From the NCBI GenBank assembly GCA_021014325.1, contig CM037472.1, forward strand, positions 31,520,234 through 31,584,233: DNA of 64,000 nucleotides, given 5' to 3'. This stretch comes from Plazaster borealis (lineage: Eukaryota; Echinodermata; Asteroidea; Forcipulatida; Labidiasteridae). Of the stretch, positions 22,321-34,989 are shown one piece after another. The notes below the pieces were generated by a model. The model did no database searches. It was not told the origin of the DNA and was given only the letters and a program-made list of their open reading frames with translations. The stretch's first letter is position 1. Each line of letters starts with the position of its first letter. Both the position numbers and the translations under genes were made by a program.

Positions 22321-24120
22321 TCAATTAATTTGATTACCTGCGTACAATGTACAGGTCTCTTAGTTTGATTTACTAACTTGTATATTTTGAATGTATATTG
22401 TGGGTCTTTATATCGGCCAGTAAAGTCAGTTTTACTTGGCCTGTTGGTGAGAAGAGAGAAAGGTAGTATGTCAGAAGTGATTGCTTGTATTTGTAAGCAC
22501 ATTATTCAAGAAGTAAATGTGCATGAGAGATTTATGTGCAGTTTACTTACTGGTCATTCCAAGGTTTTTCCAAAATACTTGAAGGTGTTTTACAGGATTG
22601 GTACAGCTGAAAAAATAGTCGTAGACAGTGTCCATGTTTTGTGTGATCAACCATATATTTATGAAATAACAAACCTGGGAAAATTTGGGCTTAATCCATA
22701 GTCGGGAGAAAGTAGTGAAAAACTATGGACAATTTTCAGAAAATAAACACATTGTCCTTAATTTTGGTTGAAACAACCCAAATCAGCTGAATTGCGTTTT
22801 TGTAGGTTTTCAGATACAGTTTTCTCAAATATAACTTCATTTCAGAGGGAAATTTTTCACAGAAAAAAATGTTTCTAGTATGAACTTCATAATCAGTAAG
22901 CTTTCAGACTAAAATTAAACAAAGTTTATGTTTGTTATCCTTACCAATCCTGTATAATGTTTAATGTTTAGCTTTTAGGAAGTGCATGTAGTAAAACCCT
23001 GGTTGAAAAGCTCTGGATAGGGAGTACAGTGGATGGCCATTTGGATCAGACTTCCCACACCAGGCATGGACAACCATAGAGTCACAGTCCTTTCTCTATG
23101 GTACCGCCACACCTTTTGAAACTTGTCACCACTTGCATACAGGTCATAGTGGTCAATAAATTCACTACTGACCTGGTAGGATGAAAATACAGGGTACTAA
23201 TTCAGTTAGGTGTTGTACATGTATACAAGCAACTGTCAATGGGCTCATTCCAATCCAGACCACAACTGCATTGTTGCATAATAGACTATTAATCACAGTA
23301 CCATTCACCCAGACAATGTCAAGGAAAAGCTGTAGCTACTTGTCCTGAGCTAAGGTCAAACTGCCTGTTCATGTGGTTAGTAGTCCTTGAAATGACCATT
23401 ACTAAGCTGGCTGGACATTTATAAATTACCCAACAGCTGTGAGTACCCTGACCATGATTACATAACCTGTCTTTGTTGACATTGCAAACCAACAAGGGCA
23501 GCAGTGTGAATGGCAGGGGACCTTGTCCTCAACAGAGGTCATAAATGCAGCTGGATGGCTGGATGGACACACAGCCATTTTTAGAGGTCCCTGGGAGAAG
23601 ATTAGTGTCTCTTGGCCATTAGGTGGCCTAGTCATATCTTAAAGGCTACACATTTTGATCCACTCTGCACATTGTAATATAAAATGTACCAACACCAGCC
23701 AATGTGAATGCTTAATAGTGAAATGGACAATGTTAGCGTATTGAGCGATTTAATGATGTTCACTGCTGGGTCTGGGGTTGTGAAAACATGAGAATGTTCA
23801 CATGGAACGGCGCTGTAAAAATTATATTAATGTCTGTCAAACAGGGCAGGGGGTCACAGTACCTACTGCTCTCTCTAGACTAATGAGTGATCTTTATCCT
23901 CCCTGCTCAAACTTTCTGCTCCCGGGAGACATGAGCATTTGCTCATAAATTCACTTTTTTTAAAGGGGGAGAGAAACTCATTGTTGCTGACTTTATGAAA
24001 TTTAACAAAATTAGCAAGTCAATAAAGACGCACTCAGGATTTCGGTTTGTATATTGGGAACTTTACTTATCGCCCGATTTGTTATAAATTCATTGCAAAT
24101 TTGCTAAGTGTGCACCTACT

Positions 24121-24301
24121 ACATTCTCGTTGCTTCGTTTTTTCAAAGGGTAAGGGCACCAAAGCGTTTCTTCTTTTTGAAAAGGCCACCTCGCTGAGGA
24201 AATTGTAAACTGCTATTGGAACTTTTCAAGGGGCACCAAGGCAATGACCAGGGGCATCTAGAGGCAATTGCCTCCATGAAGCAGTAGGCCTGACATTCTC
24301 G
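24121..24301 (+). mobile_element. CAGGCCTG-ended element H, copy 2, with 9-bp flanking repeat
   Basis: ACATTCTCG occurs at 24121-24129 and 24293-24301 and encloses 163 bases. The right end, complemented, reads CAGGCCTACTGCTTC; the left end TTGCTTCG lacks the CAGGCC tip. Internal words (aagggcaccaaag, ggggcaccaaggcaatgacc, gaggcaattgcctcc) recur in 43653-43819 and 41881-41932. The duplication may be six bases (ACATTC) with chance extension. Confidence 0.62.
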
Positions 24302-24480
24302 CTCCTATAGTATAATGTACTCGCAGCGTGGTCTCATACAGGATGGAGCCATTGTATGTCAGGATTAATAAGTCAAGTCTTTGCTTTAGATCACTGTATA
24401 GTGCTTATGTTTCTTCATATTTAACTACAAACAACTATTGTTGGAGTGCCTGGAATAACCCTGCCCTGCTTGCTTACATT

Positions 24481-25097
24481 ATGTAACAGGGTTCTGCCCA
24501 CGGTGGTCGGTGCTGGAAAACCAGACCGGCACTCATGATTCCCTGACCACCACGAGCAGAATTATTTCGTTTTCCGACCACCACACATTTTCCTTTCTTT
24601 TTTTGCCCATTTCCTACAAAATATTTTGAACATCGTGTAAAATTTTTTATTTACCAGTAAAAAGCTTCATCCAAAGTTTCGAGTAGCCTACTTCTTTGGT
24701 TTGAGTCTATTTTAATGATCCAGGATTGATCATCCCTCCCGCCTGTACGATGTACATTATATCCAACGAAACTCGCATTGATTTCGCAATGGTTTCCAGT
24801 CACACTGATTATAGCTTTACGCTTGGAATAACATGATACCAGTTTCATCATGTTGCGTACCCTATTCTAATACAACGGAAAACGAATTGCAGAGTAAGCA
24901 CCATGCTATAGATGCAGTAAATTGTTTTCCCATGGCGGTAAAGGCGTGCGCGCACTATGGAGGCCTACATTCAAGGCACAGCTGCAGGGCGCACGTGTGT
25001 AACCACTCTGTGCACGATCGAAAGGGAATTGACTTGACCGTACCAGGAAAAACTTTTTTCCGGCACTAAAGAAATCCTGGGCAGAACCCTGATGTAA
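24481..25097 (+). mobile_element. CAGGG-ended non-autonomous element E1 with 6-bp target duplication
   Basis: Element 24487-25091 (605 bases) is flanked by perfect ATGTAA repeats (24481-24486, 25092-25097). Its terminal inverted repeats are 14 bases and perfect (CAGGGTTCTGCCCA). The left subterminal region repeats one word in both orientations: GGTGGTCGG near 24501, then GACCACCACG and CCGACCACC within 100 bases. No transposase is encoded. Termini and short duplication are most compatible with the hAT superfamily. Confidence 0.88.
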
Positions 25098-26094
25098 TAT
25101 CAATAAAACAAATTATTGCTATTTATATCTTTATTTTGTTGCGGGGGAGGGGTTGTGTATAATCAGTAGAAAAATTCAAATACAGATGTGGGTCAGATGT
25201 TTAGAATATCTGTAGGCAAAATGAAAAAGTTGATAATACAAATTAAAATATTTATTGCAGGTAAATGGGTTTTTTTTATTTGTTATTTTTCTAATCTTGT
25301 TTTTGTTTACCTTGTTAGACCCAAATGTCACAAATCATAGGGCAAACAGGTGGTGGTGGCGGGGAGGGTTGCAGAGCACTGTGTCGCATAGATCACATGC
25401 AGCAGTTTTGAAAACATCCTGTGCAGAACCTTGAAATATATATACATATCCATACAAAGTTGGTTGAATGTGTAGCAGTATGGCTCCAGAGTAATATAGC
25501 TGGTCATGTACAGACTGACGAGTGGATTAATTGATTGTCACCTGACTCACCATCCTGCACTCCATATACTGATGACTAAAGTCTGAATGGTCATCTTCAG
25601 CCGACTACACCCCCCCCCCACCAGTGTACATTCATACGTATGAGAAAGAACGAGGGGTAGGGTTTTTCCCAGGGATCTTGGGATACAATGATGGAGATTG
25701 AGGAATATAAAAAAAACTATGGTTGTTTTGGGGTGGGGGAGTTTCTAACTGATTAGAACCTTAAAGATCTCCAATGACCAACCCTCCCTCCCTTTTGATA
25801 CAAATTAATTTCTGTCATCAGATCTTGTCAAATTGAATCTCTACCATTAATGGAAAGTGTCCGTCCTCGCTCTTTAAAGACCATTTGAAGATGGCATTGT
25901 TGTCCCCACAGCTAGTGCCTACCCACAGCCTTCACCCAGCAACAAAACCTAGCACTTTTAATCCCAGTAACTGATACGAACCTTGCAATGTGTGTGATAG
26001 TACACTTTGTGTAATGTAACATGACTACTGGAAATCCCCAAAATAGTTAACATGAACGTAATGAGTTTGTGGAATTCAATGGATTTTAATATGC

Positions 26095-27613
26095 CTGGGG
26101 CCGATTTCACTAAAGTCCCCGTTTGCGATCATCGCTGTCGCACTTGCGATGAGATCGCAAACCGCAAATCCACCGCTCTTGTGACGTCGCTGATTTTGCA
26201 TTTCACTAAAGTCATCGCAGTTGCGATGATATAAAAAGGAAAATAAACGTTTAGATTGAGGCTAAAAGTAGTGACCTTTGACATAACCCGCCAGCAAAAG
26301 GCAGTCGTCGCATGGTACTGGACGTCGTACATGTCAAGATTTTGTTGCCACGGTTCAATTACAAAATGAATGAATAAATTGCAGTTTAAATGCGAATCGG
26401 TTTCATGCTGGTGCATAAAAAAAAACAGGGGGACCATAGTATAATGTTTAAATTATAGGCATTCATTTAAAAAAAAGTCCACATGAAATCTAATTCAACT
26501 TGTTTCATTTGATATATAATTAATTTTATACAATTTTGTACATGCGTTGTTTTAGTTAATGAGATTGATGAAAATTTGACAAAACTCATTTAAATTCTGG
26601 TTAAATTTATGTATGAGAATGAGTGAGTCTGACACTGTCAAAATGACGAATCGTTTGAAGTAATACTAATAAGAGTTGTCATCATAAAAAATTATATAAA
26701 ATGATACTCTCATTACTTTACTAAGCTTACCAGCACATATGCGAATTATTTATGTAATTAATTTCTATATAAATTTTGGTTTTTACCCATACACCGATGT
26801 GTGTTAGCACTGTATACTCAGTACTTTCCCGAGTCCTGTGAAAAAATATCACAGGCTTATTACTCGGGTGGGATTCACCCCACACCCCCTGCAATTTAGA
26901 GCAGTGTCTTACCAACTAGACTACCGATTGTATAATAGATGTTAAATTTGCATCGGGGATAAAGTATATAAATTTTGGTTTTTACCCATACACCGATGTG
27001 TGTTAGCACTGTATACTCAGTACTTTCCCGAGTCCTGTGAAAAAATATCACAGGCTTATTACTCGGGTGGGTTTTTTTAATTTGCAAAAAGAATTCATTT
27101 CTAAATGCCCAAAATATTTGTAAAAACTGTTGAGCCATGGAACATTAAAATCGGACAGGACGATTTGTGGATGCAATATCGATAGTTTTAGGCCAAATGC
27201 TTGTTAAAATAACTGACTCCAATGGTCGGATGGAGTTCTCCTTTTTTTTACTGATTGTAAACTCTCTCGGCAGCAGTTGGTGGGATGCTGAAAGGTGTCA
27301 TCAGCAAATTGCGTTGTGTTTATCTCGAGTATCCCAGTAAAAGACCTTGAAGAGTAAATAAAACACCATTTTACTCTTTCACGGATAAACTACGTTAAGA
27401 CACAAAAATGGTGCAATTGGTCATAAATTTGCGATGAAGTTATACTTTGCGGCCACTAACGAGTCATCGCAAGATTGTCATCGCTAATAAAAAAATTTGC
27501 GATGAGTTGCAAAGATTTAGTGAAATGGTTATCTAAAATCAATCGTTAAGTTGCGATGGATTTTTTTGATTTCGCAATATCAGTTTCGGCGTTTGCGATG
27601 AAATCGGACCCTG
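26095..27613 (+). mobile_element. Large CAGGG-ended element J with repeated TTGCGAT words
   Basis: The left end CTGGGGCCGATTTCA and the right end, complemented, CAGGGTCCGATTTCA form the terminal repeats. Both subterminal regions are crowded with the word TTGCGAT(GA) in both orientations: at least five in 26122-26230 and at least six in 27428-27600. TTTCACTAAAG is also repeated in both directions. The middle holds two SINE copies (26768-27073) and ordinary AT-rich DNA, and no transposase frame is visible. Target duplication is not evident. The dense words look like transposase-binding sites. Confidence 0.72.
26768..27073 (-). repeat. tRNA-derived SINE (family S), one full and one headless copy
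   Basis: About 105 bases (from taaattttggtttttaccc to tattactcgggtggg) occur twice, at about 26768-26867 and 26968-27073, nearly identical. On the minus strand the nearer copy continues into a tRNA-like head to about 26930, with A box TAGTCTAGTTGG and a decayed B box (GGGTGAATCCC). The other copy ends at CCCACCCGAG without head. The same family, with an intact B box, is at 49570-50095. Both copies lie inside element J. Confidence 0.8.
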
Positions 27614-27796
27614 GTTCTTCTTCCTGATTCCAACACCAAAGGAGCTTAGTCACTGTACAGATTTGGCACTGAATAGAAAAAACAATTTCACAATTTTGAT
27701 CTGAGGCTCGTGTTTTATTAAACTTGATGATACAAGTATCAAGTGTTTAGAAAACTACCATACTGCTATCGAAAAAAAAGTGTTGTTTTTGAGAAA

Positions 27797-28216
27797 ATCT
27801 CCCCCATATTTCAGCTCTTTTTTTCCCCCTATTTTTTTAAAATTTTAGCCTTTTAATTGGAGTGTGTATAAATATTTATGGAGAGATGCCCAAAGTATTA
27901 AACTGCTTATTGGCTGTTTTTTCGTAAATATGAACATCTCCCCCATATTTCAGCTCTTTTTTTTCCCCCTATTTTTTTTAAATTTTAGCCTTTTAATTGG
28001 AGTGTGCATAAATATTTATGGAGAGATGCCCAAAGTATTAAACTGCTTATTGGCTGTTTTTTCGTAAATATGAACATCTCCCCCATATTTCAGCTCTTTT
28101 TTTTCCCCCTATTTTTTTTAAATTTTAGCCTTTTAATTGGAGTGTGCATAAATATTTATGGAGAGATGCCCAAAGTATTAAACTGCTTATTGGCTGTTTT
28201 TTCGTAAATATGAACA
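27797..28216 (+). repeat. Tandem triplication, 140-bp unit
   Basis: Three head-to-tail copies of a 140-base unit starting near tctcccccatatttcagc (27797, 27937, 28077). Copies two and three are almost identical, and copy one differs by a few bases. Open frames through it exist only because of the repeat. Either a very recent duplication or an assembly effect. Confidence 0.93.
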
Positions 28217-28351
28217 CTCACCTTATTAACGATGTTCTGTTTAAAAATTATAGTTGAAAGTATGTTTGTACATGTACCTGTTCGTACTGTTAAACCAATG
28301 GTGTTTCATATTTAAAACCAAAATAAGAACCATCCGCACACTCCAACTGCA

Positions 28352-28657
28352 TTACAGGTAGGGTCATACTTTGGTAATTTGAAAAATTAGAAATCGATAA
28401 AAGTATATGGACAAATTGGAATATCCAAAACTCACATCAAGGCAAGTTTTGGAGATTTAAAATTCTGTGATGTCCGCTCGCTAAACATGGATGTTCTTGA
28501 GGAAAATACTGTGGCAGTTTTTTTGCTGTTTTCTCAACAAGTAGACACTGCATTCAGCTGAAACTTTCACAGGTGACTTATATTGTATCTTTATTGACAA
28601 TTTGGCCTCTAAATCAGCATTACATTGACAAAAATCAATCTATGACCCTACCTTTAA
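28352..28657 (+). repeat. TTAA miniature element, type C
   Basis: Termini are TTACAGGTAGGGTCATAC at left and tatgaccctacctTTAA at right, inverted repeats of each other. The right part (gatgttcttg, ctgttttctcaacaag, cagctgaaactttcacag, ctaaatcagcattac) is homologous to the right half of the type D copies at 38865 and 40268, but the left part is not. It abuts copy B3 at a shared TTAA (28654-28657). Confidence 0.78.
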
Positions 28658-29046
28658 AGGGAAGGTATACGTTTGGTAATCACTCTTAAAATTAATGGCA
28701 CTAAAAACTTACTTGGTTAGAAGTACAGCAGCTTTCGATAGTATAAAGCACTTTGAGATTCATTTCACTTCAAAGTAATGTGGTGATGGAAAAAGATCAG
28801 TTTTTATCCCCCCAAAGTTGAATCTGAAAAACGTTACTGTCGGATAAGTTTCTCAGATTGTGTATTCCAATTATGCCTTATTCTTCCTGCGTGGACATTA
28901 GCGCTCCAGATTTTTGGCGATATCTCAAAACACTACCACCTTTTGAAATGAAATTTTCGCATGTTAGTTTTATTGTATATATCTACATTTATATAGGATT
29001 TAACAACCGAAAGGTTCCACAAAACAAAGGTATACCTTCCCTTTAA
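28654..29046 (+). repeat. TTAA miniature element, type B (copy B3)
   Basis: TTAA at 28654-28657 and 29043-29046. Shared left half (acttacttggttagaagtacagcagc), centre around 28831-28858 with decayed symmetry (outer arms CTGAAAAAC / GTTTCTCAG), type B right half, and tip ggtataccttccctttaa. The left TTAA is also the right TTAA of element C. Confidence 0.88.
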
Positions 29047-29156
29047 GAGTGGGATAATGGTGAATGGAATGGTGTCAGTGTTGTTATTAAACTGGACACC
29101 CCAACATACACAACATGTGCATAGTAATTAAGATCAATGTTAACAATGAAACCAGT

Positions 29157-29313
29157 CTGGCTAAATTTAATAGAGCTGCTTACGCAGAAAAAAATGCTTA
29201 ACAATTTTATGCCAAGCAAGGTACATGAATAGGGAACTAAGGCTGGTATTAAACAATTAACTTTGCTGTGCTTGGCTGCTTTTTGTGTCCAAGCTCTGTA
29301 TAATTGGGCCCAG
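29157..29313 (+). repeat. Inverted-repeat element I, copy 1
   Basis: Left arm ctggctaaatttaatagagctgctta and right arm ending ttgggcccag; internal aagca/tgctt words in both orientations. Related to 48875-49032 and 56968-57260, which share the GGGNCCAATTTCATA-type ends and AAGCAG words. Flanks show no clear duplication. Confidence 0.6.
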
Positions 29314-29353
29314 GTAATTACATGGGTATTCATAACTCCTGCTTTCTTTTTTG

Positions 29354-30934
29354 GGGGTTTCGGCTATCCGCCGAAACCACCTTTGTTTTTGTCGAGATTT
29401 TAATTTTTTTTTCGTATTATTATTATTTTTCCATTTGAAATTTCTCATAGCATTAACCAGTGAAATTTGTTATCGTTCGATCTCAGGAATTACAGTCTTA
29501 AAACACACAAACGACACATCAAATGAAAGCTTGTCCTCTAACTTAGATCCAGCAGCAGTTGTTTTGAGTGTTTTTCGTTCATTTCTTGACGATATTACCG
29601 TACCGATTTAAAAACGCCCGTCAAAAAAGCACGATCGCCGTGTCTGTGTACATGACACGTAATTGTCGCTGTACGTACCATACGGCCGTATCACACACGG
29701 CCCGTGTACACACAGATAAGGCTGCTGCAATACAGTGGATAACTGTGTGCATAGTGTGTGCATGTACCGCACAAATGAGCACAAAATTGGGCTAATAAAA
29801 CTGTTTTAACTGAGTTAGTTTAGTATGAAAGTCAATTTATAAAATCAATTTACATTTTACATGATTGAAAAACTGTCTGAGATTTTAACTTGCTGTTCTT
29901 GTTTAGCGAAGTTTCGGTGCAAAACTTCGGTCGCAGCAGTTAATAAATAGAATCTTGATTTTCATTGGTAACCACCAGTGTATGCTAGATGGTTCATTGC
30001 TAACGCGGGATACCAGGGAAATCTTGCAGTTGCATTAAATATTGATCGCGCAAATGTTTTAGCTTTTCAGTTGCGCTGGGGGGTTTTTCTGCTGAAAATG
30101 CACATCAAGCACTTGTAAAACTCAATGGATCAGTATCTTTTCTGAAGATTTCACATGAATTGATGAATGCCTACTTAGTATGGAATCTGCCCCGTTTTGT
30201 AAACCATGCAAGCCTCCTAATCCCACCATTGTCCGGAGTTTGGAATTAACAACCTGCTCGCTGCATCGTAACTCCAGTTTCGGATTGTTATTGCTAGCGA
30301 TAGCGTCCAGTTAGCACCTCTATTGATTGTCTTACAAGCCAAAAATAACGATGTTCAGGTTGTTAAAGGTATCATCCTTTGTTTTTTTATATTTATTATT
30401 CTCGTTACAAAAGGGTTGAAAACAATGTTTTGCGCTCGTAACGGGCCGACAAAATTACCTCGTTGTAACCGTGTTCTCGCTACTACCGTGATGCATTGAA
30501 ACACGCACGGGGCAGTTCGGGACCGGCAAAAAACCTCGTTTTAACAGGACCTCGTAATTTGCGAGCTCGTAACAACGGGAGTGACTGTAATCTCTAGACT
30601 GTGCCACTTGTACTTTTACAGCACATGTACTTTATCTTTCATTTATAGTTTTACGACATATTTTAGCTCCTCACAAGTGCCACATTCATGACATTTCATC
30701 CTCCCACATGACCCGAACTTCTACCGGTCCATCTGTTGCAAACTGGAAATTCAAATATAATATAAATTTCATCATAAAAAAGCGCCCTAAAGCGACAGGT
30801 TCCATTTTCGTTAACTTGACCCACAATCGATCTCCATCATCGGGACTGTGACAACTTATTAATTAACAAACTACATTACGTAACCAAGACATTATTCAAT
30901 TCTTAATAGTTCGCCTTGTTAAAGCCGAAACCCC
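29354..30934 (+). repeat. Possible long element with GGGGTTTCGGCT ends
   Basis: GGGGTTTCGGCT at 29354-29365 reappears inverted as AGCCGAAACCCC at 30923-30934. At the left end a perfect nine-base-pair hairpin GGTTTCGGC/GCCGAAACC (29356-29378) includes the terminal word, so the distant match could be chance reuse of the hairpin arm. No coding region or target duplication was recognised. Confidence 0.3.
30380..30589 (-). mobile_element. Pogo/Tigger-like element end
   Basis: Read on the minus strand from 30589: TA, then CAGTCACTCCCGTTGTTACG, followed by repeated CGTTNNAACGAGG-type words (cctgttaaaacgagg, ttacaacgagg, cgttacgagc). This arrangement of a TA-flanked CAGT terminus followed by Y-CGTTATAACGA words is typical of pogo-like Tc1/mariner elements. 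The other terminus is not recognisable, so it is a fragment or decayed copy. Confidence 0.5.
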
Positions 30935-32818
30935 AGTATTTGTTCGTAACAAATTCAGTTCTAGTTCAATTCGTTTTTGGGGGGTATTTATTATTATAAG
31001 CCCAGTTGTCTGTGGGGGCTTTATATTATAAAGTGAATAGTCCTATACATGGACTGCGCCCTGTCTGGGTTAGCCAAGATGCAATGTTATTATGGGGTCC
31101 CTACCACCCTAACCTTATGCTTTTTAAGTACTTGTCAAACACAATACCAATCCACCACCCCCCAATTCAACCTTTGGGATCAAGGGTACAGCTGATGAAT
31201 TAATAATTGACCAGGGCAGCCTTTAGGTCAAGCGTGCAGGCAGTCTAGCCAAGCCTAGGCACTTAGTGATACCATGTGAACAGTCCAAACAACCACCACG
31301 CTATTGCAAAATACACACCAATTGGGTTTTGTTTAATTAGTATTTTTCAATATCAAAAGTGGATTGTGTAGAATGGTATTGTTATAGATTAAGATCAGTG
31401 GTTGTAAAGAGTATTACATAAAGTGACCGCCAGACTCAATGGTCCCATCCAGAGTCAATGGTCCCATCCTGACTTGTTTCAACACTGTGCACCCGTTTTG
31501 TCTAGAGATCGCTATGTCTACTTTTCCCTGGTACTCAGCATAACAGCGTAGTTGAAACATAAATGTGGAACTTACTGCATACATTGCTTGTGTTGTCATG
31601 ATAGAACAATGCATTAATGTTATCAATAAATGTTGTATAATTAAGGAATTTCTTTTATATAGACTGTGCAAGTCGAACGCATTCGAACTTTCGGGACCAT
31701 TGTGGTCCCAACCATATCGAGTTTTAGTGGACGGGATTTTGTTTCGTCAATTATTTTAGTTTAACGAAGTTTATGATAATGAAAATAATATATGTTGTTG
31801 GGGATGTAATACTTAGTGATACAAAATATGAAAGTAAAATCAATTCAACAATATGAAGAAGAAAACCCGAGAATTAAAATTGACCTCAGCTTCTGGTTAC
31901 TGCAAAAAATTAAGAATTTTGTGCTCACCTCCGATCACAAAACTTATGTAAACGCTTGTTTTGAATGCGCGATGCTAATCACAGATGCTGTAATTGCAAC
32001 ACAAAGCCTTTTCATTGCAGTCTATGGTTATTGAGGCATCTGCGTCCTACATAAACTGTGTCACGCGTCAATTTTACGCTTGTTTGAACATCGCAAATCC
32101 GCGTAAGGGGCTTCTAAAAAGTTAAGATCAAATAAGCATCCTTGTCCCAGAGTTTTCATTTTGTTTCAATAATAATTAACACATTATTTGTGTATTTATT
32201 ATAAAAGCTAAAACTAATTTTATAAAAATTGTAATGAGTATTTTTGTTGTTCAGATTTTGTCATTTTATAGATAAAACTTAAAGCAAAGATTTGATTTCA
32301 GAAAAAAAAAAAGAGTTCTTCGTTTGAGGTGTTTTCTCGTTCCGATACACGCAAGACTTGCACAGTCCGTTGTCATCATAGGTTATGTAGTAGACAATTC
32401 ATCCAAAATAAATGTCAGTTTCTCTTCTTTTTTTTCCCAATCATCTGAACTCTCTCCCAAACTGCCAAGCACTACATCTACATGCAGGGCTTCTTGTCTT
32501 AAGGAAAGCTGTACGATTTACCTTTCCCGTGAAAAATTGTAAATTGCACATCGCACCTGTGCACTAACTCTCCTGGTTGGTAAAATGAGGAACATCATGC
32601 CGTTTTGTATGGGACTGATGGTTGCGTGACGCAAACGCGTTTGTGCGTCTGCTTAGTGCACAACTTTACTGTCTGTACGCATGTTTGAATGAAATTAGCA
32701 CATTTCATAATTGTTTTACTTAAAACCTTGTGGTTTTTTTAGGCACAGATTTGAAAATCCTTCCATACATTTTGAAAGGTTAAAATAAAATACAGCATTA
32801 GAGTAACAACTTATCAAC

Positions 32819-32820
<2 letters not shown>

Positions 32821-32849
<29 letters not shown>
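32821..32849 (+). repeat. (TTA)n microsatellite
   Basis: Uninterrupted TTA repeats over 29 bases. Confidence 0.95.
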
Positions 32850-32850
<1 letters not shown>

Positions 32851-33064
32851 GGGTTATTAAAAACACTGCACTTGTAGCCAAAGGCTAAATTGAAACAATG
32901 CATACATCAAGATAAAAATAGAGACATTACAGAGGCTTACTACACAGTGTAAACATTTTCAATTAGGGGTTGAAAAACCACTATGTCAATAAAACTATAC
33001 AACAAGTTAGGAAGCAGAACAATTGCCATTTAATATGTTGACAAAATAGGGAATCGGACTATTT

Positions 33065-33443
33065 TTAAAGGCATCGTACACGTTTGGTAATGACTCGATA
33101 ATTAATGGCATAAAAACTTACTTGGTAAGAAGTACAGCAGCTTTGGATAGTATAATGCATTTTGAGAAACTTTTGAAACTGTGAAAATAAATCACCTTTT
33201 ATCCCCCCAAAACATTTGAATCTGGGAAGCGTTACGCGTAACACTTCTCAGAGTGTGTATTCCAATGTAGATTATTCTTCCTGCGTGGACACAACCGCTC
33301 CAGATTTTCGGCAATATCTCAAAAATGTTACCACCTTTTGAATTGAAATTTTCACAGGTTAGTTTTTATGTTGTATATCTACAACTATATAGGTTTTAAA
33401 CATACAATAGGCTCCAATTCCCAAACGTGTACGATGCCTTTAA
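33065..33443 (+). repeat. TTAA miniature element, type B (copy B4)
   Basis: TTAA at 33065-33068 and 33440-33443. Tips AGGCATCGTACACGTTTGG and CCAAACGTGTACGATGCCT are perfect inverted repeats. The central core is GGAAGCGTTACG|CGTAACACTTCT around 33235/33236, the same word as copy B1, with one mispair. A short deletion is present before the centre compared with B1. Confidence 0.9.
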
Positions 33444-34989
33444 AACGCTGTCCGTCGTTCACTGGGAATCATTATTACAAAGAATTTCATGAAAAATGCA
33501 AACCACTTTATTGTTTGTGTACACAGTATTAAAAAACAACAATTATATTTGAAAATATTTTCTTCAAGATTCCCATTTTCGACATTGCCATTCTCCACCA
33601 ACACCCTAACAATTTGAGTGTTACCATGTCAGTGTTTTTAGCACAGTATGACTACCTCATCCAAGTCCTCCCTGAGACAAATATATAATATAAGAGTGCA
33701 GGTCAAGACTGACTTCGTTTGAACATGAGTTCAGCATACAACTTAAAGATCACATGTTAAAAGCCTCAGCCAAGCAAAAGTCTGGAAATTTGTCATAATA
33801 TATTGGACTTGAAATTAATATAATAAGAAAAAATTGTTATAAATAAAAACATTATAAAGAAATAACGTGATAAAGGAAGCACTTTTTCTCTCAAAATTTA
33901 ATCATTCAGGACCTACAGAAGATATTTGTTAAACTAGCTACGTAATGATTTGGTAAATCTTTGCCGGAGATAAAAAAAATAGTCTCCCGATGAATGAGCT
34001 CCATGAACTTGAACCCAGAATGTTGAGCGACGTTTAGCTAACTACATGTGTAGCCGATACATTGGTGGACGATTATGAGCAGCAGCTTGTATTGAAACCA
34101 TTTGCTAAATCAATCACTTAATGATATGAGTCAAACTTAAAAAAATATGCAAACAAAATGTTCTCTATGTGCTGTATATTGAGCTGCTTTCACAAACATG
34201 TTCATCTCACTCTCTTTTTTTGTCTTTTTCTTTTTACACAAAATAGTGAGTCTTTGGTGAATACTTCATCTATAAAAACTTGCAATGCCCTGTTATGGGC
34301 ATTATTAAATTCTGCCCATCATTAATTAATTTGAAAATAACTTATATACTCTTATTTTATGGTACTCTTTACTGGAAACATCCGGGCATATTTTCATTCC
34401 TCCCATAAAAAGACGAGAGTTTAATTTCGTGGCATTCATTGTATGTGTGGATTGTATTCACATTTTTTGTAGCAGTGCAAACATCTCATGGCAACATTCA
34501 CTGCTACTGCTAGATTTAACAAAATGGGAGTAAAGTACATCGACCCATAGTAATGTTACTATATTATTATAGCAAGAAAGCTGAAAATTTCGTTTTTGTA
34601 CCCATTTTTCTTCAACACTTTTCAATAAGAGACTTCTCAAACAAAATGTTGACGAAAACACAACTAAATTTAATTAATTTTTTCGCTTTTGTGTGGTACA
34701 GAATCGTTCACCTGTTGGTTTGAATTTCAGCCAAAGTGTCTTCAAAATATACTCAATTGCAATGATAATATCTGATGTGGGTTTTTTTTCGCGCAGAGAT
34801 CTATGCAACAATGTGCTACATGAATGTGTACCTTTTTTTACATGAATATATCTTACACAATGCAGGTTAAATATCCCATCCATCATAACATACTTGTACT
34901 CCATTCAAATGTGTTATACATGGTATACCTAATTTGGTGCAACCAGCTTATTTTTTTTTGCCAGAGCACTTAAATTTTTGTGGAATTAT

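Noticed and set aside
27864..28207. Repeated 67-codon open frames
   Set aside because: They are produced by the 140-bp tandem repeat and are Phe/Leu/Ile-rich chance frames.
27797..28216. CRISPR-like array
   Set aside because: The units are direct 140-bp repeats without distinct spacers, in a eukaryotic context.
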